Shown piece after piece: positions 56,056-64,000 of a DNA stretch of 64,000 nucleotides (position 1 is the first letter of the stretch; the number at the start of each line of letters is the position of its first letter). The notes beneath the pieces are model-generated. The model saw only the letters and a program-made list of their open reading frames with translations. It searched no databases and was not told where the DNA came from. The position numbers and the translations under genes were made by a program. This DNA is from Bacteroidaceae bacterium (GTDB taxonomy: Bacteria; Bacteroidota; Bacteroidia; Bacteroidales; Bacteroidaceae), in contig JAFVTT010000010.1 of assembly GCA_017503065.1 (NCBI GenBank), positions 5,942 through 69,941 on the forward strand, read 5' to 3'.

Positions 56056-56607
56056 ATGCACACAAACGACAAGAAACGCCTGTTCCATGATATGCAGGAG
56101 CATCCTGAAAGGTATACAGACGAAGAGTTAGAGACCATGATGGACGAGTTGGACAGTGTGCCCGATGTGGAGGTAGCATGGCAGAAATTCAATCGCTCCA
56201 CCCCTTCAGTGCTCCGTCCGTTCCTTCCCCGGGTGGCAGCCATATTCATAGGAGTGCTGCTGGTATCCGGCATAGCATTTGCCGCCATACACCATATACG
56301 CAATTCTGGCTCTGCCCGTAAAGAAGCTATGGCAAGTGCCGTATCGCATGATGACAATAAGGTACAATCCGCATCCGTAGTTTTCAATGACGTCAGGCTC
56401 GACAGCATCCTTTCCGTTGTTTCCGCTCACTATGGCAAGAAGGTAGATTTCGGCAGCAAAGAGGCCAAGGACATGAAGTTCATCATGATGTGGAACCCCG
56501 ATTCCTCGCTGACATCGTTCATAGATCTTATAAATATGTTCGATGGTCTGCACCTGTCGGTAAGGCGCGACACCATTTTTGTAGAAACCATGGATGTGGA
56601 GGAGTAG
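56056..56607 (+). CDS. DUF4974 (FecR-like) anti-sigma factor
   Basis: 183 residues with an N-terminal cytoplasmic part, one transmembrane helix at about 55-75 (FLPRVAAIFIGVLLVSGIAFAAI) and a periplasmic C-terminal DUF4974 domain at about 108-180 (VVFNDVRLDSILSVVSAHYGKKVDF ... SLTSFIDLINMFDGLHLSVRRDTIFVE). It is shorter than the usual 300-residue FecR proteins and has no separate FecR domain. It should hold the sigma factor until a receptor STN signal arrives. The gene end is duplicated in the remnant at 46949-46968. Confidence 0.88.
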   Translation: MHTNDKKRLFHDMQEHPERYTDEELETMMDELDSVPDVEVAWQKFNRSTPSVLRPFLPRVAAIFIGVLLVSGIAFAAIHHIRNSGSARKEAMASAVSHDDNKVQSASVVFNDVRLDSILSVVSAHYGKKVDFGSKEAKDMKFIMMWNPDSSLTSFIDLINMFDGLHLSVRRDTIFVETMDVEE

Positions 56608-56621
56608 CAGGAATGAACATA

Positions 56622-56650
56622 ATCCCAAATCGGTCATTAGGATTTGGGTT
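56622..56650. repeat. Short palindrome of the AACCCAAATCGGTCATTAG family
   Basis: CCCAAATC (56624-56631) and GATTTGGG (56641-56648) face each other around GGTCATTAG. It begins 15 bp after the anti-sigma stop, at the exact place where similarity to the receptor operon at 46969 ends. Confidence 0.55.
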
Positions 56651-56657
56651 TAACATG

Positions 56658-56689
56658 CAACCGCCCCCACTGGTTGGTGAGGGCGGTTG
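56658..56689. terminator. Bidirectional terminator between anti-sigma and GH2 genes
   Basis: CAACCGCCC (56658-56666) pairs with GGGCGGTTG (56681-56689) and is extended by TTG/CAA outside. It lies between two convergent genes. Confidence 0.7.
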
Positions 56690-56717
56690 TTGCAATACTT
56701 AATTTGTTTACTTTACT

Positions 56718-59700
56718 TTACATCTGAAACTCCTTTACGTTAAGACCAGAAACGTGGAGTACAGGTTTTGTGCCTCGGGCGTCTTGCGTTTTCCACTTGA
56801 TGGTGACGGCCTTGCGCTCTCCGGGCAGGAGGTGGAAGTAGTTGTCGGAATATTCCACGGGCAGAATCTGTTCGCCGTCTTCTCCACATAGGTTCAGGCG
56901 AAGCATCAGGGCGGGGGTGTCGCCTGTGTTGGTGATGACGAAGTGCATTGTGGGCTTGAACACCAGTCTTACATCCACCTTGGCAATGGGCATGGAGTCG
57001 AGTTCCTTGGCGGAGTCGTTGCCCCACAGGAAGTAGGTGTTGGTGGAGAGGAGTTCGCCATTGAGCATGGACACGGCTTCCAGACGGAGCATGAACGACT
57101 TGGTGGTATCAGGCGAAAGGACCTCGAAGCAGTTCACGGTAGAATCGGACGGCAGGTGTGCCGAATCAGACTTCTTCCAAACCTCCTTGCCTTTCAGATC
57201 GTACATGGTGGCAATGACCTTGATGTCCTGTGCAGGCTTCATCATGTTGACCAGTTGCACCTGTGCCGTGGAGGCATTGTACTGGATGTGCAGGGGCTCG
57301 CATGCCTTCTTGATGCCGAAGAATGCCGCTGTGGGGTCGAAATAATAGTCGTAGGTCTGCCATACCATAGAGGGCCAGCATGAATGGCTCATCCAGATGA
57401 TGAGGCCCTGGCGGTCCAGGTTGGCGCTCTCGTACATGGCACGGTAACCGTCGTAGTTCTGCCACTGTGCCAGGTTGGTGTAGGCCTTGGCAGAGGGCAT
57501 GCCTATGCGCACAGGCATCTTGTCGCCATATACCTTTTCCTCTCCAAACCGTTCGGCCAGCAGTTGGTTGAAGGTGGAACCATACTGTGCACCCTTTTGT
57601 GTGAAGTCGTGCTTGCCCCAATATTCATTTTGAGGCCAAAGGTGCTCGGGAGCAAGCATGCGGCAGAGGCTTTCGTAGTTGGGCACGTTGGGCATGCCAC
57701 GCTCGGAGTGCAGTTTGCCTGTCTGTATCTCGAAGTATTCCTTCACTGGCAGTGCGCGGTAAGGACCGTGTCCGCTGACACCGTCATCTGCAGAACTGGG
57801 GAAGTAGAGTGCTCCGGGAGCCAGTTTCTGTACGAGTTGTGCCAACTGCTTGTCAAGTGTTTCTGGGGGATAACCCTCGTTGCGTCCGCAATAAAGCGCT
57901 ATGCTGGGATGCCGGCGTATGCGGCGCATGTAGTCGTTGGCATTTGCCATGAACATGGGCTCGTTGTGAGGGTTTGGACCGTCGGCAGGGTTTGCCAGCC
58001 AGAAGTCCTGCCATACCATGATGCCGTGGCGGTCGCAGGCCTCGTAGAACTCCTCGTCGCCCGTCTGTCCCACCCAGTTGCGTATCATGGTGCAGTTCAT
58101 CTGGCGGTGGTATCCCACGGCAATGTCGTACTCACGGCCGCGATAGTTGAGGTGGTTTTCTGAGAAGCCCCAGTTGCCACCCAGAGGGATGAAGCGCTGG
58201 CCGTTGATGTAGAGTTGCAGGCGCGTGGTCTCGTCCTTGTATGTAACCTGACGTATGCCTGTACGGTATTCCATGCGCGCCACGGACTTTGTCTGTGGAG
58301 AGTGGAAGGTGTAGGCGGCATGATACATGTGGGGTTTGCCATAGCCGTTGGGCCACCACAGTTTCATGTGCTGGCCGGCAAGTTGGCGGTATTCTTCGGG
58401 AGAGAAGACTATCTCTGTTTCGGTATTTGCACCCAGTATGACCTCCTTTTCAAAGCAGATGTCGCCGATATTGCCACGGAGAGTTCCCTGCACAGGAGTG
58501 GAGAGGTGGTTCTTTACGAACACGGAGGGTGTCATGGTGGCCTTGCCGTCGGCCAGTGTGGTGTTTACAAGCGGGTCGCTGATGGTAACTGCCTCGGTGG
58601 CGGTGAGGAACACATCGTTCCAGATGCCCACCTCGCGGCCTGGTATGGTGGTAATCCAGTCCCATCCGATGGTGGCATGGAAGGTGGGGTTGTCGCCACC
58701 CAGCACACCGCCGTTGAAACTGGTGTTCTCGCCCGTCTTGGTCTTGCGTGCACCGGGGTTGTCATTGTTCTGCACATAGACAAGGAGTTCGTTGTCGCCT
58801 TCCTGCAGGTAGTCGGTAATGTCGAACTGACCACGCATGAAGGCACCCTCTATCCTGCCCACCTGCTTGCCGTTGAGCACCACCAGGGCCTTCCAGTTGA
58901 TGCCGTCGAAGTTGAGCAGTATGCGCTTGCCTTTCATCTTTGACGGAACCTGGAATGTGCGCTTGTAAAGGAAGTCGCGGTTGAAGAACGACTCTGAAAT
59001 CATGGACAGGTTGTCGTCGAAGTTGGGGTCGGGCAAGGCACCGGCATTGTAGTAACTGGAGAGTACTGTGGCAGGTACCGTAGCCACTATTTCAGGTCCC
59101 AGTGGCACTGCTTTCTGTGTGGGTTCGCTAACGGGACGCACGGTCCAGTTGCCGCCATTGAGCATGTACTTGCGTACGTCTCTGCTTCCGCTCCATCCAT
59201 GTTCGGCATGAGCCACGGCCTTCACTCCGCCACGGCCGTAAACTTCCATCTCGCTGAGGCATGCTGCATCCGTGTTGGTTATGCGTACATATCGTGCCTT
59301 GGCCTTGGCCTTGATGCTCTGCACCTTAGAATTCTCCTGAGTGCCGGCATAGGGTTTCCAGTTGCGTGCATCGTCGGAAACCTCCAGCACGCCCTGCATG
59401 CCCTCGTCCAGCCAATGCAGACGCACTTCCTCGATGTCGGCCACTGCACCCAGGTCCACGTATGCCCAGTCGCCCTTTGAGGCCTTCCATGTGCTGGTAA
59501 AGCGCTGTGCCGGGAAGATGCTGCGCACGGCCTTGCCCTTGCGCTTGAAGGTAACCTCCTTGATGGACCAGTAGAAGGCATTGTTTTGGCGGAAGGTCAG
59601 TTCTACGGAGTTGAAGGTACGCTTGCCCTTGAGTTTGAATGTTTCCTTCAGTTCACGGGCCATGGCCGTAGCCTCCTCTGTCTGCTTGTTGGGGTCGTTT

Positions 59701-60281
59701 ATAACCTTTCTTCTGCGAGGACGTCCTGGCAGGGTATCGCTCTTCACGGTGAAGGAGTATGACTTTGCCCCCATCACATCGCACTGCATGGAGTAGTGCT
59801 CAAATGGCTTGTCCTGGTCGTAAGCCACGAAGCCTTCAACAACCACCTCATCGGCCTCTATGTCCATGTTGTACCAGCGGTAGGTCAGTGTTGCCGTACT
59901 GCCCTCAACAGGTATTCTGGACCACTCGCTGTTGTTGATGGTCAGTTTACGCTCGTTGTGAGGCAAGGGCTTGCCATTGGTCAGCACTTCCAGAAATGCA
60001 GGCTGGTTGGTAGCCACCACACCGTCTGTAAGGAGTTGTGCGGTAAGATTCAGGTCGTATGCCCCCGACTGGTACACGGCACGGTGCAGGGCCAGATTGC
60101 GGTACTCGGTGTCCTTCTCCACTTTAGGACCGAAATACTCAGATGGCTTGCCTGGATACACGCCAATGCCACGGCTGTTACCTTGTGCCATGGCCGGCAT
60201 AGTGCTTCCAAAGATGATGCCTGATATAACCAGACCTTTCTTTGCAAGGAGCATGAGTCTGTGAGCAGTGTTTTGTTTCAT
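56718..60281 (-). CDS. Secreted GH2 enzyme, beta-mannosidase/exo-beta-glucosaminidase type, with discoidin domain
   Basis: 1187 residues. A signal peptide (1-32) is followed by an N-terminal beta region, a F5/8 type C-like segment at about 262-350 (WAYVDLGAVADIEEVRLHWLDEG), then the GH2 sugar-binding, Ig-like and catalytic domains. The acid/base is E802 in ALYCGRNEGYPP and the likely nucleophile E860 in LHSERGMPN. The long, mannosidase-like barrel (PLGGNWGFSENHLNYR, NCTMIRNWVGQTGDEEFYEACDRHGIMVWQDFW) separates it from the LacZ-type gene at 22609. No Por tail is obvious. Exact linkage (mannosidase, glucosaminidase) cannot be decided. Three promoter-like repeats lie upstream. Confidence 0.9.
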   Translation of the reverse strand: MKQNTAHRLMLLAKKGLVISGIIFGSTMPAMAQGNSRGIGVYPGKPSEYFGPKVEKDTEYRNLALHRAVYQSGAYDLNLTAQLLTDGVVATNQPAFLEVLTNGKPLPHNERKLTINNSEWSRIPVEGSTATLTYRWYNMDIEADEVVVEGFVAYDQDKPFEHYSMQCDVMGAKSYSFTVKSDTLPGRPRRRKVINDPNKQTEEATAMARELKETFKLKGKRTFNSVELTFRQNNAFYWSIKEVTFKRKGKAVRSIFPAQRFTSTWKASKGDWAYVDLGAVADIEEVRLHWLDEGMQGVLEVSDDARNWKPYAGTQENSKVQSIKAKAKARYVRITNTDAACLSEMEVYGRGGVKAVAHAEHGWSGSRDVRKYMLNGGNWTVRPVSEPTQKAVPLGPEIVATVPATVLSSYYNAGALPDPNFDDNLSMISESFFNRDFLYKRTFQVPSKMKGKRILLNFDGINWKALVVLNGKQVGRIEGAFMRGQFDITDYLQEGDNELLVYVQNNDNPGARKTKTGENTSFNGGVLGGDNPTFHATIGWDWITTIPGREVGIWNDVFLTATEAVTISDPLVNTTLADGKATMTPSVFVKNHLSTPVQGTLRGNIGDICFEKEVILGANTETEIVFSPEEYRQLAGQHMKLWWPNGYGKPHMYHAAYTFHSPQTKSVARMEYRTGIRQVTYKDETTRLQLYINGQRFIPLGGNWGFSENHLNYRGREYDIAVGYHRQMNCTMIRNWVGQTGDEEFYEACDRHGIMVWQDFWLANPADGPNPHNEPMFMANANDYMRRIRRHPSIALYCGRNEGYPPETLDKQLAQLVQKLAPGALYFPSSADDGVSGHGPYRALPVKEYFEIQTGKLHSERGMPNVPNYESLCRMLAPEHLWPQNEYWGKHDFTQKGAQYGSTFNQLLAERFGEEKVYGDKMPVRIGMPSAKAYTNLAQWQNYDGYRAMYESANLDRQGLIIWMSHSCWPSMVWQTYDYYFDPTAAFFGIKKACEPLHIQYNASTAQVQLVNMMKPAQDIKVIATMYDLKGKEVWKKSDSAHLPSDSTVNCFEVLSPDTTKSFMLRLEAVSMLNGELLSTNTYFLWGNDSAKELDSMPIAKVDVRLVFKPTMHFVITNTGDTPALMLRLNLCGEDGEQILPVEYSDNYFHLLPGERKAVTIKWKTQDARGTKPVLHVSGLNVKEFQM

Positions 60282-60313
60282 GATATTATATTATTATTAG
60301 TATTATGCCAGGT

Positions 60314-60345
60314 CAAAGGTACGATTAAGTGAGCGAAATGTCAAA
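60314..60345 (-). promoter_or_regulatory. Promoter repeat 1 of the GH2 gene (proximal)
   Basis: TTTG (60342-60345), 20-bp spacer and TACCTTTG (60314-60321) match the Bacteroidetes consensus exactly on the minus strand, 33 bp before the ATG at 60281. Confidence 0.75.
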
Positions 60346-60388
60346 TTTATTTGAACATTTCCGAATGTGAGTACCTTAGAACGAAGTT

Positions 60389-60420
60389 CAAAGGTACGAT
60401 TAAGTAAGCGAAATGTCAAA
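60389..60420 (-). promoter_or_regulatory. Promoter repeat 2 of the GH2 gene
   Basis: TTTG (60417-60420), 20-bp spacer and TACCTTTG (60389-60396) again match exactly; the flanking sequence repeats that of copy 1, at a distance of 75 bp. Confidence 0.6.
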
Positions 60421-60534
60421 TTTGCGATTAAGAGAGAGCAGAAAAAGTTTATTTTTTTTGCCGAACGGGAGCAAATTGAACCAATGGTTAAATTTATTTG
60501 GACATTTCCGAGCGTGAGTAACTAAGACAGTAGT

Positions 60535-60566
60535 CAAAGTTACGATTAAGCGAGCGAAAAAGCAAA
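60535..60566 (-). promoter_or_regulatory. Promoter repeat 3 of the GH2 gene (distal)
   Basis: TTTG (60563-60566), 20-bp spacer and TAACTTTG (60535-60542) fit TAnnTTTG on the minus strand. Confidence 0.55.
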
Positions 60567-60598
60567 GGAATTTGACTAAATCAGAACCATAAATAAAC

Positions 60599-60624
60599 AG
60601 AGGGTATGCCGTAGCACACCCTCT
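60599..60624 (-). terminator. Hairpin terminator after the first FKBP gene
   Basis: AGAGGGT (60599-60605) pairs with ACCCTCT (60618-60624), with an inner TGC/GCA, a tetraloop and T-rich minus-strand sequence after it, 32 bp downstream of the stop. Confidence 0.65.
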
Positions 60625-60655
60625 TGTCGCTTATATATTCATAATAATTCTCAGT

Positions 60656-61549
60656 TTACTTCATCACCTCCAGCAGTTCTACGGTGAAGATGAGACAGGA
60701 GAAGGCTGGTATCTCGTTCTGCTCGCGGGCACCATAGGCAAGTTCCTGGGGGATGTAGAGCTCCCACTTGGAGCCGGCAGGCATCATGGTCAGCGCCTCT
60801 GTCCAACCCTTGATGACCTGGTTCACACCGAAGGTGGCGGGCTGTCCGCGCTTGTAGGAACTGTCAAAGACCTTGCCGTCGATGAGACGGCCTTCGTAGT
60901 GTACCTTCACCTTCTGGGTGGTGGTGGCTACGGGACCCTCGCCTTTGGTGATGACCTTGTACTGAAGGCCGCTGGCGGTCTGCTGTACGTCCTTGTTCTT
61001 CAGGTTGGCTTTCAGGAACTCCTCGCCGGCCTTGCGGTTGGCGCCGTACTTGCGCTCCATCATGCTTTCCTGGTAGTACTTCATCTGCTTCTCCACAATC
61101 TTTATGGCAGAGTCGTTGCTGATAGCCGATTCTGCACCCATGAGTCCTTCCATGAAACCGCGCAGGAACTCGTCGTGGTTGAGCAGGTCCACAGAGTCGT
61201 TCATCTGCTTGGAAATGTTGGGCATCACGCGCTTGCTCACGTCCTCACGGATCTCTGTGCCGGCAATGCGTGCCTTGGCCTGGAGGTCGGCTTCGGTAAG
61301 TTCTGTCTTGCCGAAACCCTCAATGAACTGGGCCATGTACTTGGTGTCCACACCCTTCTGGCGAGCGAGGTATTCTACAAGGCCTTCTGTGTTGAGACGG
61401 CCGATGAGGTAGGAGAAGGTCTTCACGTCCACGGTGTCCACCTGTGCCACCTGAGCCTTCTTGTTCTTCTTGTCTTTCTTCTTCTTGGGCATTGCCTGGA
61501 TGCCGAGGCAAAGGACAGATGCCAGTGCAAGGAATAAAATCTTTTTCAT
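60656..61549 (-). CDS. FKBP-type peptidyl-prolyl isomerase, exported
   Basis: 297 residues. A signal peptide (MKKILFLALASVLCLGIQA) precedes a very Lys-rich linker (PKKKKDKKNKK), an FKBP_N dimerisation-like helical domain at about 42-180, and the FKBP catalytic domain at about 195-296. The domain shows the family core VKVHYEGRLIDGKVFDSSYKRGQPATFGVNQVIKGWTEAL and YIPQELAYG. It assists folding of outer-membrane or periplasmic proteins by proline isomerisation. It is the last of three tandem FKBP genes, in the order 63150, 62517, 61549 of transcription. Confidence 0.93.
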   Translation of the reverse strand: MKKILFLALASVLCLGIQAMPKKKKDKKNKKAQVAQVDTVDVKTFSYLIGRLNTEGLVEYLARQKGVDTKYMAQFIEGFGKTELTEADLQAKARIAGTEIREDVSKRVMPNISKQMNDSVDLLNHDEFLRGFMEGLMGAESAISNDSAIKIVEKQMKYYQESMMERKYGANRKAGEEFLKANLKNKDVQQTASGLQYKVITKGEGPVATTTQKVKVHYEGRLIDGKVFDSSYKRGQPATFGVNQVIKGWTEALTMMPAGSKWELYIPQELAYGAREQNEIPAFSCLIFTVELLEVMK

Positions 61550-61564
61550 GATAAATGGAATGTA

Positions 61565-61620
61565 AAAAGGACAACCTGCTGATGTCGCATGAAGACGGGC
61601 ATACCGCAGATTGTCCTTTT
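61565..61620 (-). terminator. Intrinsic terminator after the second FKBP gene
   Basis: AAAAGGACAACCTGC (61565-61579) pairs with 61606-61620 with one mismatch; the minus strand then reads a T run. It separates the second and third genes of the FKBP row. Confidence 0.7.
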
Positions 61621-61641
61621 ATGGTCAAGTGTTGTCAGTTA

Positions 61642-62517
61642 TTACTTGCCTACAGAAACTAGGTCGATAACGAATACCAGTGTGCTGAAGGGCTTGATCT
61701 TGTCGCCGGCCTCACGCTCGCCGTATGCCATTTCCTGGGGAATGTAAACCTTCCACTTTGAACCAGCGGGCATGTGTGTCAGAGCCAATGTCCAGCCGGG
61801 GATAACCTGGTTGCAACGGAATGTCATGGGCTTCTCGGCATCCATGTTGCCGTCGAATACTGTGCCGTCGATGAGGGTACCCTCGTACTTAACCTTCACG
61901 AAGCTGGTGTCGGCAGGAATCTGGCCGTCGCCCTCGGTGATAACCTCGTAGTAAACACCGCTGTTCTCAATCTGCTTGATGCCTTCCTTCTTGGCAATCT
62001 CTGCCATGAACTCCTCGCCGGCCTTCTTGTTCTCGCCGTACTGAGCCTGCATCTGGCGAGCCTTGATGGCCTTCATGTTGGTCTGTGCATATTCGTTGGC
62101 AGCCTCTACGTTCATGATGGTGGTGTCCTCCAGAGTACCGGCAACGAAGCCAGCCATGAAGTTGTTCTGGCTTACGTACTGGGCGCTGTCCTCGCCAAAG
62201 AGTTCGTGGTTCAGGCCTGCAATCATCTGTGTTGAAACCTGCTGGCCGATCTGAAGACCTGCAATGTAAGCCTGCTGCTTCTTGTCGTCGCCGGCGTTGG
62301 CACCCTCGTTCAGACCCTTGATGAACTCGTTCATGTATGCGGTGTCCACACCCATGCGCATTGCCAGATAATCCTTCAGGCCCTGACTCTGTGCCATACC
62401 GATGGCATAGCAGAGAGAGTCTACGTCGCTCTTCATGTTGGCCTTGGGAGTACCATTGCCACAACTTGTCATGATAGCAGCCAGAACAACGGCTGCGATG
62501 ATAGAAATCTTTTTCAT
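61642..62517 (-). CDS. FKBP-type peptidyl-prolyl isomerase, lipoprotein
   Basis: 291 residues with a lipoprotein signal (MKKISIIAAVVLAAIMTSCGN, lipobox cysteine C19). A helical FKBP_N domain covers about 28-170 (LCYAIGMAQSQGLKDYLAMRMGVDTAYMNEFIKGL) and the catalytic FKBP domain about 195-290 (VKVKYEGTLIDGTVFDGNMDAEKPMTFRCNQVIPGWTLALTHMPAG). It is envelope-anchored through lipid, in contrast to its neighbours. The gene lies between the other two FKBP genes in the same direction. Confidence 0.94.
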   Translation of the reverse strand: MKKISIIAAVVLAAIMTSCGNGTPKANMKSDVDSLCYAIGMAQSQGLKDYLAMRMGVDTAYMNEFIKGLNEGANAGDDKKQQAYIAGLQIGQQVSTQMIAGLNHELFGEDSAQYVSQNNFMAGFVAGTLEDTTIMNVEAANEYAQTNMKAIKARQMQAQYGENKKAGEEFMAEIAKKEGIKQIENSGVYYEVITEGDGQIPADTSFVKVKYEGTLIDGTVFDGNMDAEKPMTFRCNQVIPGWTLALTHMPAGSKWKVYIPQEMAYGEREAGDKIKPFSTLVFVIDLVSVGK

Positions 62518-62565
62518 TTTGATATTTGTTTTGTTGTATTTGTTAGTCGTTTTGTGTGGGGATGC

Positions 62566-63150
62566 TTAGAGAACCTTTATCAGTTCCACGTCGAACACCA
62601 GTGTGGCATAGGGAGGGATGGATGCACCTGCACCGCGCTCTCCATAACCCAGCAGATAGGGGATGTGGAAGCGGTACTTGGCACCTTCCTTCATCAGCTG
62701 CACGCCCTCTGTCCAACCGGCAATAACCTGGTTCAGGCCGAAGTCGGCAGGCTCGCCGCGCTGGTATGAACTGTCGAACACGCTGCCGTCGGTCAGGCGG
62801 CCCTCATAGTGGCAACGCACCTTGTCTGTAGCCTTGGGGCTCTTGCCAGTACCCTCGGTGAGTACCTCATACTGAAGACCGCTCTTGGTGGTGATGACAC
62901 CCTCGCGCTTGCCGTTCTCCTCCAGGTAGGCCTTGCCCTTGGCAATGTTCTCCTCAGCCTGTTCCTTCTCCTTCTTCTGGAAATACTCGCCCAGCATGAC
63001 CTGTGCTTCGCGTGCGGTCATGTCTGTATCGCGACCTGCCATCACATCCTCAATGCTACGGCTGAATTCCTTTATGTCAAAGTTCTCGATGTTCATGCTC
63101 TTCAATTGTTGGCCGATGCCAAGTCCCAGAGCGTAGCTAATTTTCTCCAT
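62566..63150 (-). CDS. FKBP-type peptidyl-prolyl isomerase, cytoplasmic
   Basis: 194 residues without a signal peptide, starting MEKISYALGLGIGQQLK. It has a shortened FKBP_N helix region (about 1-85, including the EAQVMLGEYFQKKEKEQAEENIAKGKAYL coiled helix) and the FKBP domain at about 105-194 (VRCHYEGRLTDGSVFDSSYQRGEPADFGLNQVIAGWTEGVQLMKEG). The same domain order, shifted to another compartment, argues for tandem duplication of the row. It begins the transcribed row and has a perfect consensus promoter 41 bp upstream. Confidence 0.93.
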   Translation of the reverse strand: MEKISYALGLGIGQQLKSMNIENFDIKEFSRSIEDVMAGRDTDMTAREAQVMLGEYFQKKEKEQAEENIAKGKAYLEENGKREGVITTKSGLQYEVLTEGTGKSPKATDKVRCHYEGRLTDGSVFDSSYQRGEPADFGLNQVIAGWTEGVQLMKEGAKYRFHIPYLLGYGERGAGASIPPYATLVFDVELIKVL

Positions 63151-63190
63151 ATATTATATTAAGGTGTATTTTATTATGCAAAATCGGGTG

Positions 63191-63222
63191 CAAAGGTACG
63201 AATAAGTGAGCGAAATATCAAA
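63191..63222 (-). promoter_or_regulatory. Promoter of the FKBP row
   Basis: TTTG (63219-63222), 20-bp spacer and TACCTTTG (63191-63198) match exactly on the minus strand. The sequence is clearly related to the promoter repeats at 60314-60566. Confidence 0.75.
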
Positions 63223-63835
63223 TTTGCGGTTAATAGAGGGCAGAAAAAGTATATTTTTTTATGTATAACAAGAGCAAATTTAACATAAAAGGTAAATTTA
63301 TTTGAATATTTGCGTGCCGCAGTAATAAGGACGGTGGACTATCTTGCTAATAATGTATGAAAAAGATGTCATTATTTCATTCTTGTTTCCAATGTTTGCC
63401 TATACCTTTGTAATACCTAGGTGGTATATGTAAAAAAACAGGACAGACAAAATCAGACACATATATGTTTTACAGAGTCAAAATCAGGATGCCAGCTTCT
63501 CCTCATGACCTCTGCCTTTTATCATCGTGATGTCGCACCTTGATCATCAGTAATCGTTCGACTTTGTTTCAGTGAAGACACACCCTTATCATCGTGAAGA
63601 TAAAATCAAGATTACACTATTTAAAATATATAGAAATCAATGCCTGGCTATTTTTCTCATAATTAGAGTAAAACAACACAGTGAGAAGCAGAGGCGTATT
63701 TTGTATTCTTATTACTCAAAAACAGAGTGAGTAAAATATATGGCTTGGTATGGAATTATGTTGGTAAAAAAAACACTAATATCAAAAAAAATTACATAAT
63801 ATTAATAAAAATACATTGTTAACGTGGAGATAATT
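63223..63835. other. Long intergenic stretch without a gene
   Basis: No coding frame is supported. The first 110 bp repeat the sequence upstream of the GH2 gene at 60421-60530. A lone plus-strand TACCTTTG (63403-63410) has no good -33 box. TTATCATCGTGA repeats at 63521 and 63588 region, then AT-rich sequence up to the IS end. Confidence 0.5.
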
Positions 63836-64000
63836 AACCCAAATCGGTCATTAGCGTTATGATGATAATAGCCATAATAGAAACTGTCAATGACGAACTG
63901 AAGAATATTGCTCAGATCGAACACTCCAGACACAGATGCTTTGACAATTTTATCGTAAACATTTTGGGAGCTATTGCTGCATATTGTATGTTTCCGAAAA
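63836..64000. mobile_element. IS982-family element end with transposase fragment
   Basis: The end motif AACCCAAATCGGTCATTAG begins at 63836 and the element runs off the window. Its first 37 bp equal the right end of the miniature element at 53709-53954, read in the other direction. Confidence 0.6.
63862..64000 (+). pseudogene. IS982-family transposase, C-terminal fragment only
   Basis: The frame from ATG 63862 reads [20 protein letters not shown], then [20 protein letters not shown], ending in the window after PK. This is the C-terminal helical part of IS982-type transposases. The N-terminal catalytic part is missing because the reading frame starts only 26 bp inside the element end. It is therefore a deletion derivative, and its own end lies beyond the window. 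Confidence 0.65.

Noticed and set aside
1..64000. tRNA, rRNA, prophage or conjugation genes
   Set aside because: I found no tRNA-like cloverleaf, rRNA sequence, phage structural gene or tra gene by reading; a tRNA scan would settle the first point.

Overview
This window looks like a chromosomal segment of a Bacteroidales bacterium, most likely a member of Prevotella sensu lato (inference). The evidence is: secreted proteins ending in Por/type-IX-like C-terminal tails, a GLPGLI-family protein, a DUF4294 protein, an ECF sigma/DUF4974 anti-sigma pair, large secreted glycoside hydrolases, and promoters that fit the Bacteroidetes TTTG-N20-TAnnTTTG pattern at several places. I saw no rRNA, tRNA, CRISPR or phage genes. 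Nearly all CDS from 1 to 41960 are on the minus strand; 42201-56607 are plus; 56718-63150 are minus again.

Region by region. 1-6306 is a minus-strand run of three large secreted proteins (BspA-type LRR protein, repeat/cohesin-like/dockerin protein, truncated cohesin-like protein) behind an unusually structured leader. 7048-17605 is mostly housekeeping: U32 tRNA-hydroxylation-type protein, DusB, SufE, an M28 lipoprotein, a fused C26/M19 peptidase, an Lrp/AsnC regulator, a methyltransferase and a tricorn-like protease. 17620-20900 is an accessory zone: a four-helix-bundle gene bounded by 10-bp repeats, then two AT-rich unknown genes between perfect 61-bp direct repeats. 21109-30964 holds a PqaA-like hydrolase, a GH2 beta-galactosidase with ricin-like domains and a GH84 hexosaminidase. 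31017-41960 is housekeeping (Lgt, YchF, Kef-type antiporter, NadA, TrmH-like methylase, DUF4294, radical SAM, TrkH, NadB). 42201-46336 is a likely three-gene run (short PBP4-like protein, alpha/beta hydrolase, GH20) closed by a strong terminator.

46682-56689 is the most informative region. A TonB-linked STN receptor, a GLPGLI protein and a second outer-membrane barrel are followed by an IS982-like miniature element, a Fic protein with a four-site operator-like array, and an ECF sigma/anti-sigma pair. The 141 bp upstream of the sigma gene is duplicated almost exactly upstream of the first receptor. The receptor's leader also still carries the start of a sigma gene joined to the last bases of an anti-sigma gene. 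One ancestral sigma/anti-sigma/receptor locus therefore appears to have been duplicated and then reciprocally reduced, leaving promoters that may share one sigma factor.

56718-63150 contains a GH2 mannosidase/glucosaminidase-type enzyme behind three tandem promoter-like repeats, then three FKBP prolyl isomerases in a row (periplasmic or envelope, lipoprotein, cytoplasmic). The window ends in an IS982-type transposase fragment. GH20, GH84 and two GH2 enzymes suggest hexosamine- and galactose-rich host or dietary glycans as substrates, but there is no SusC/SusD pair here.

Intergenic DNA is rich in dispersed repeats: the AACCCAAATCGGTCATTAG terminal motif, palindromes framed by GTAGGGAC and GTCCG with differing stems, and 22-bp-period tandem arrays.
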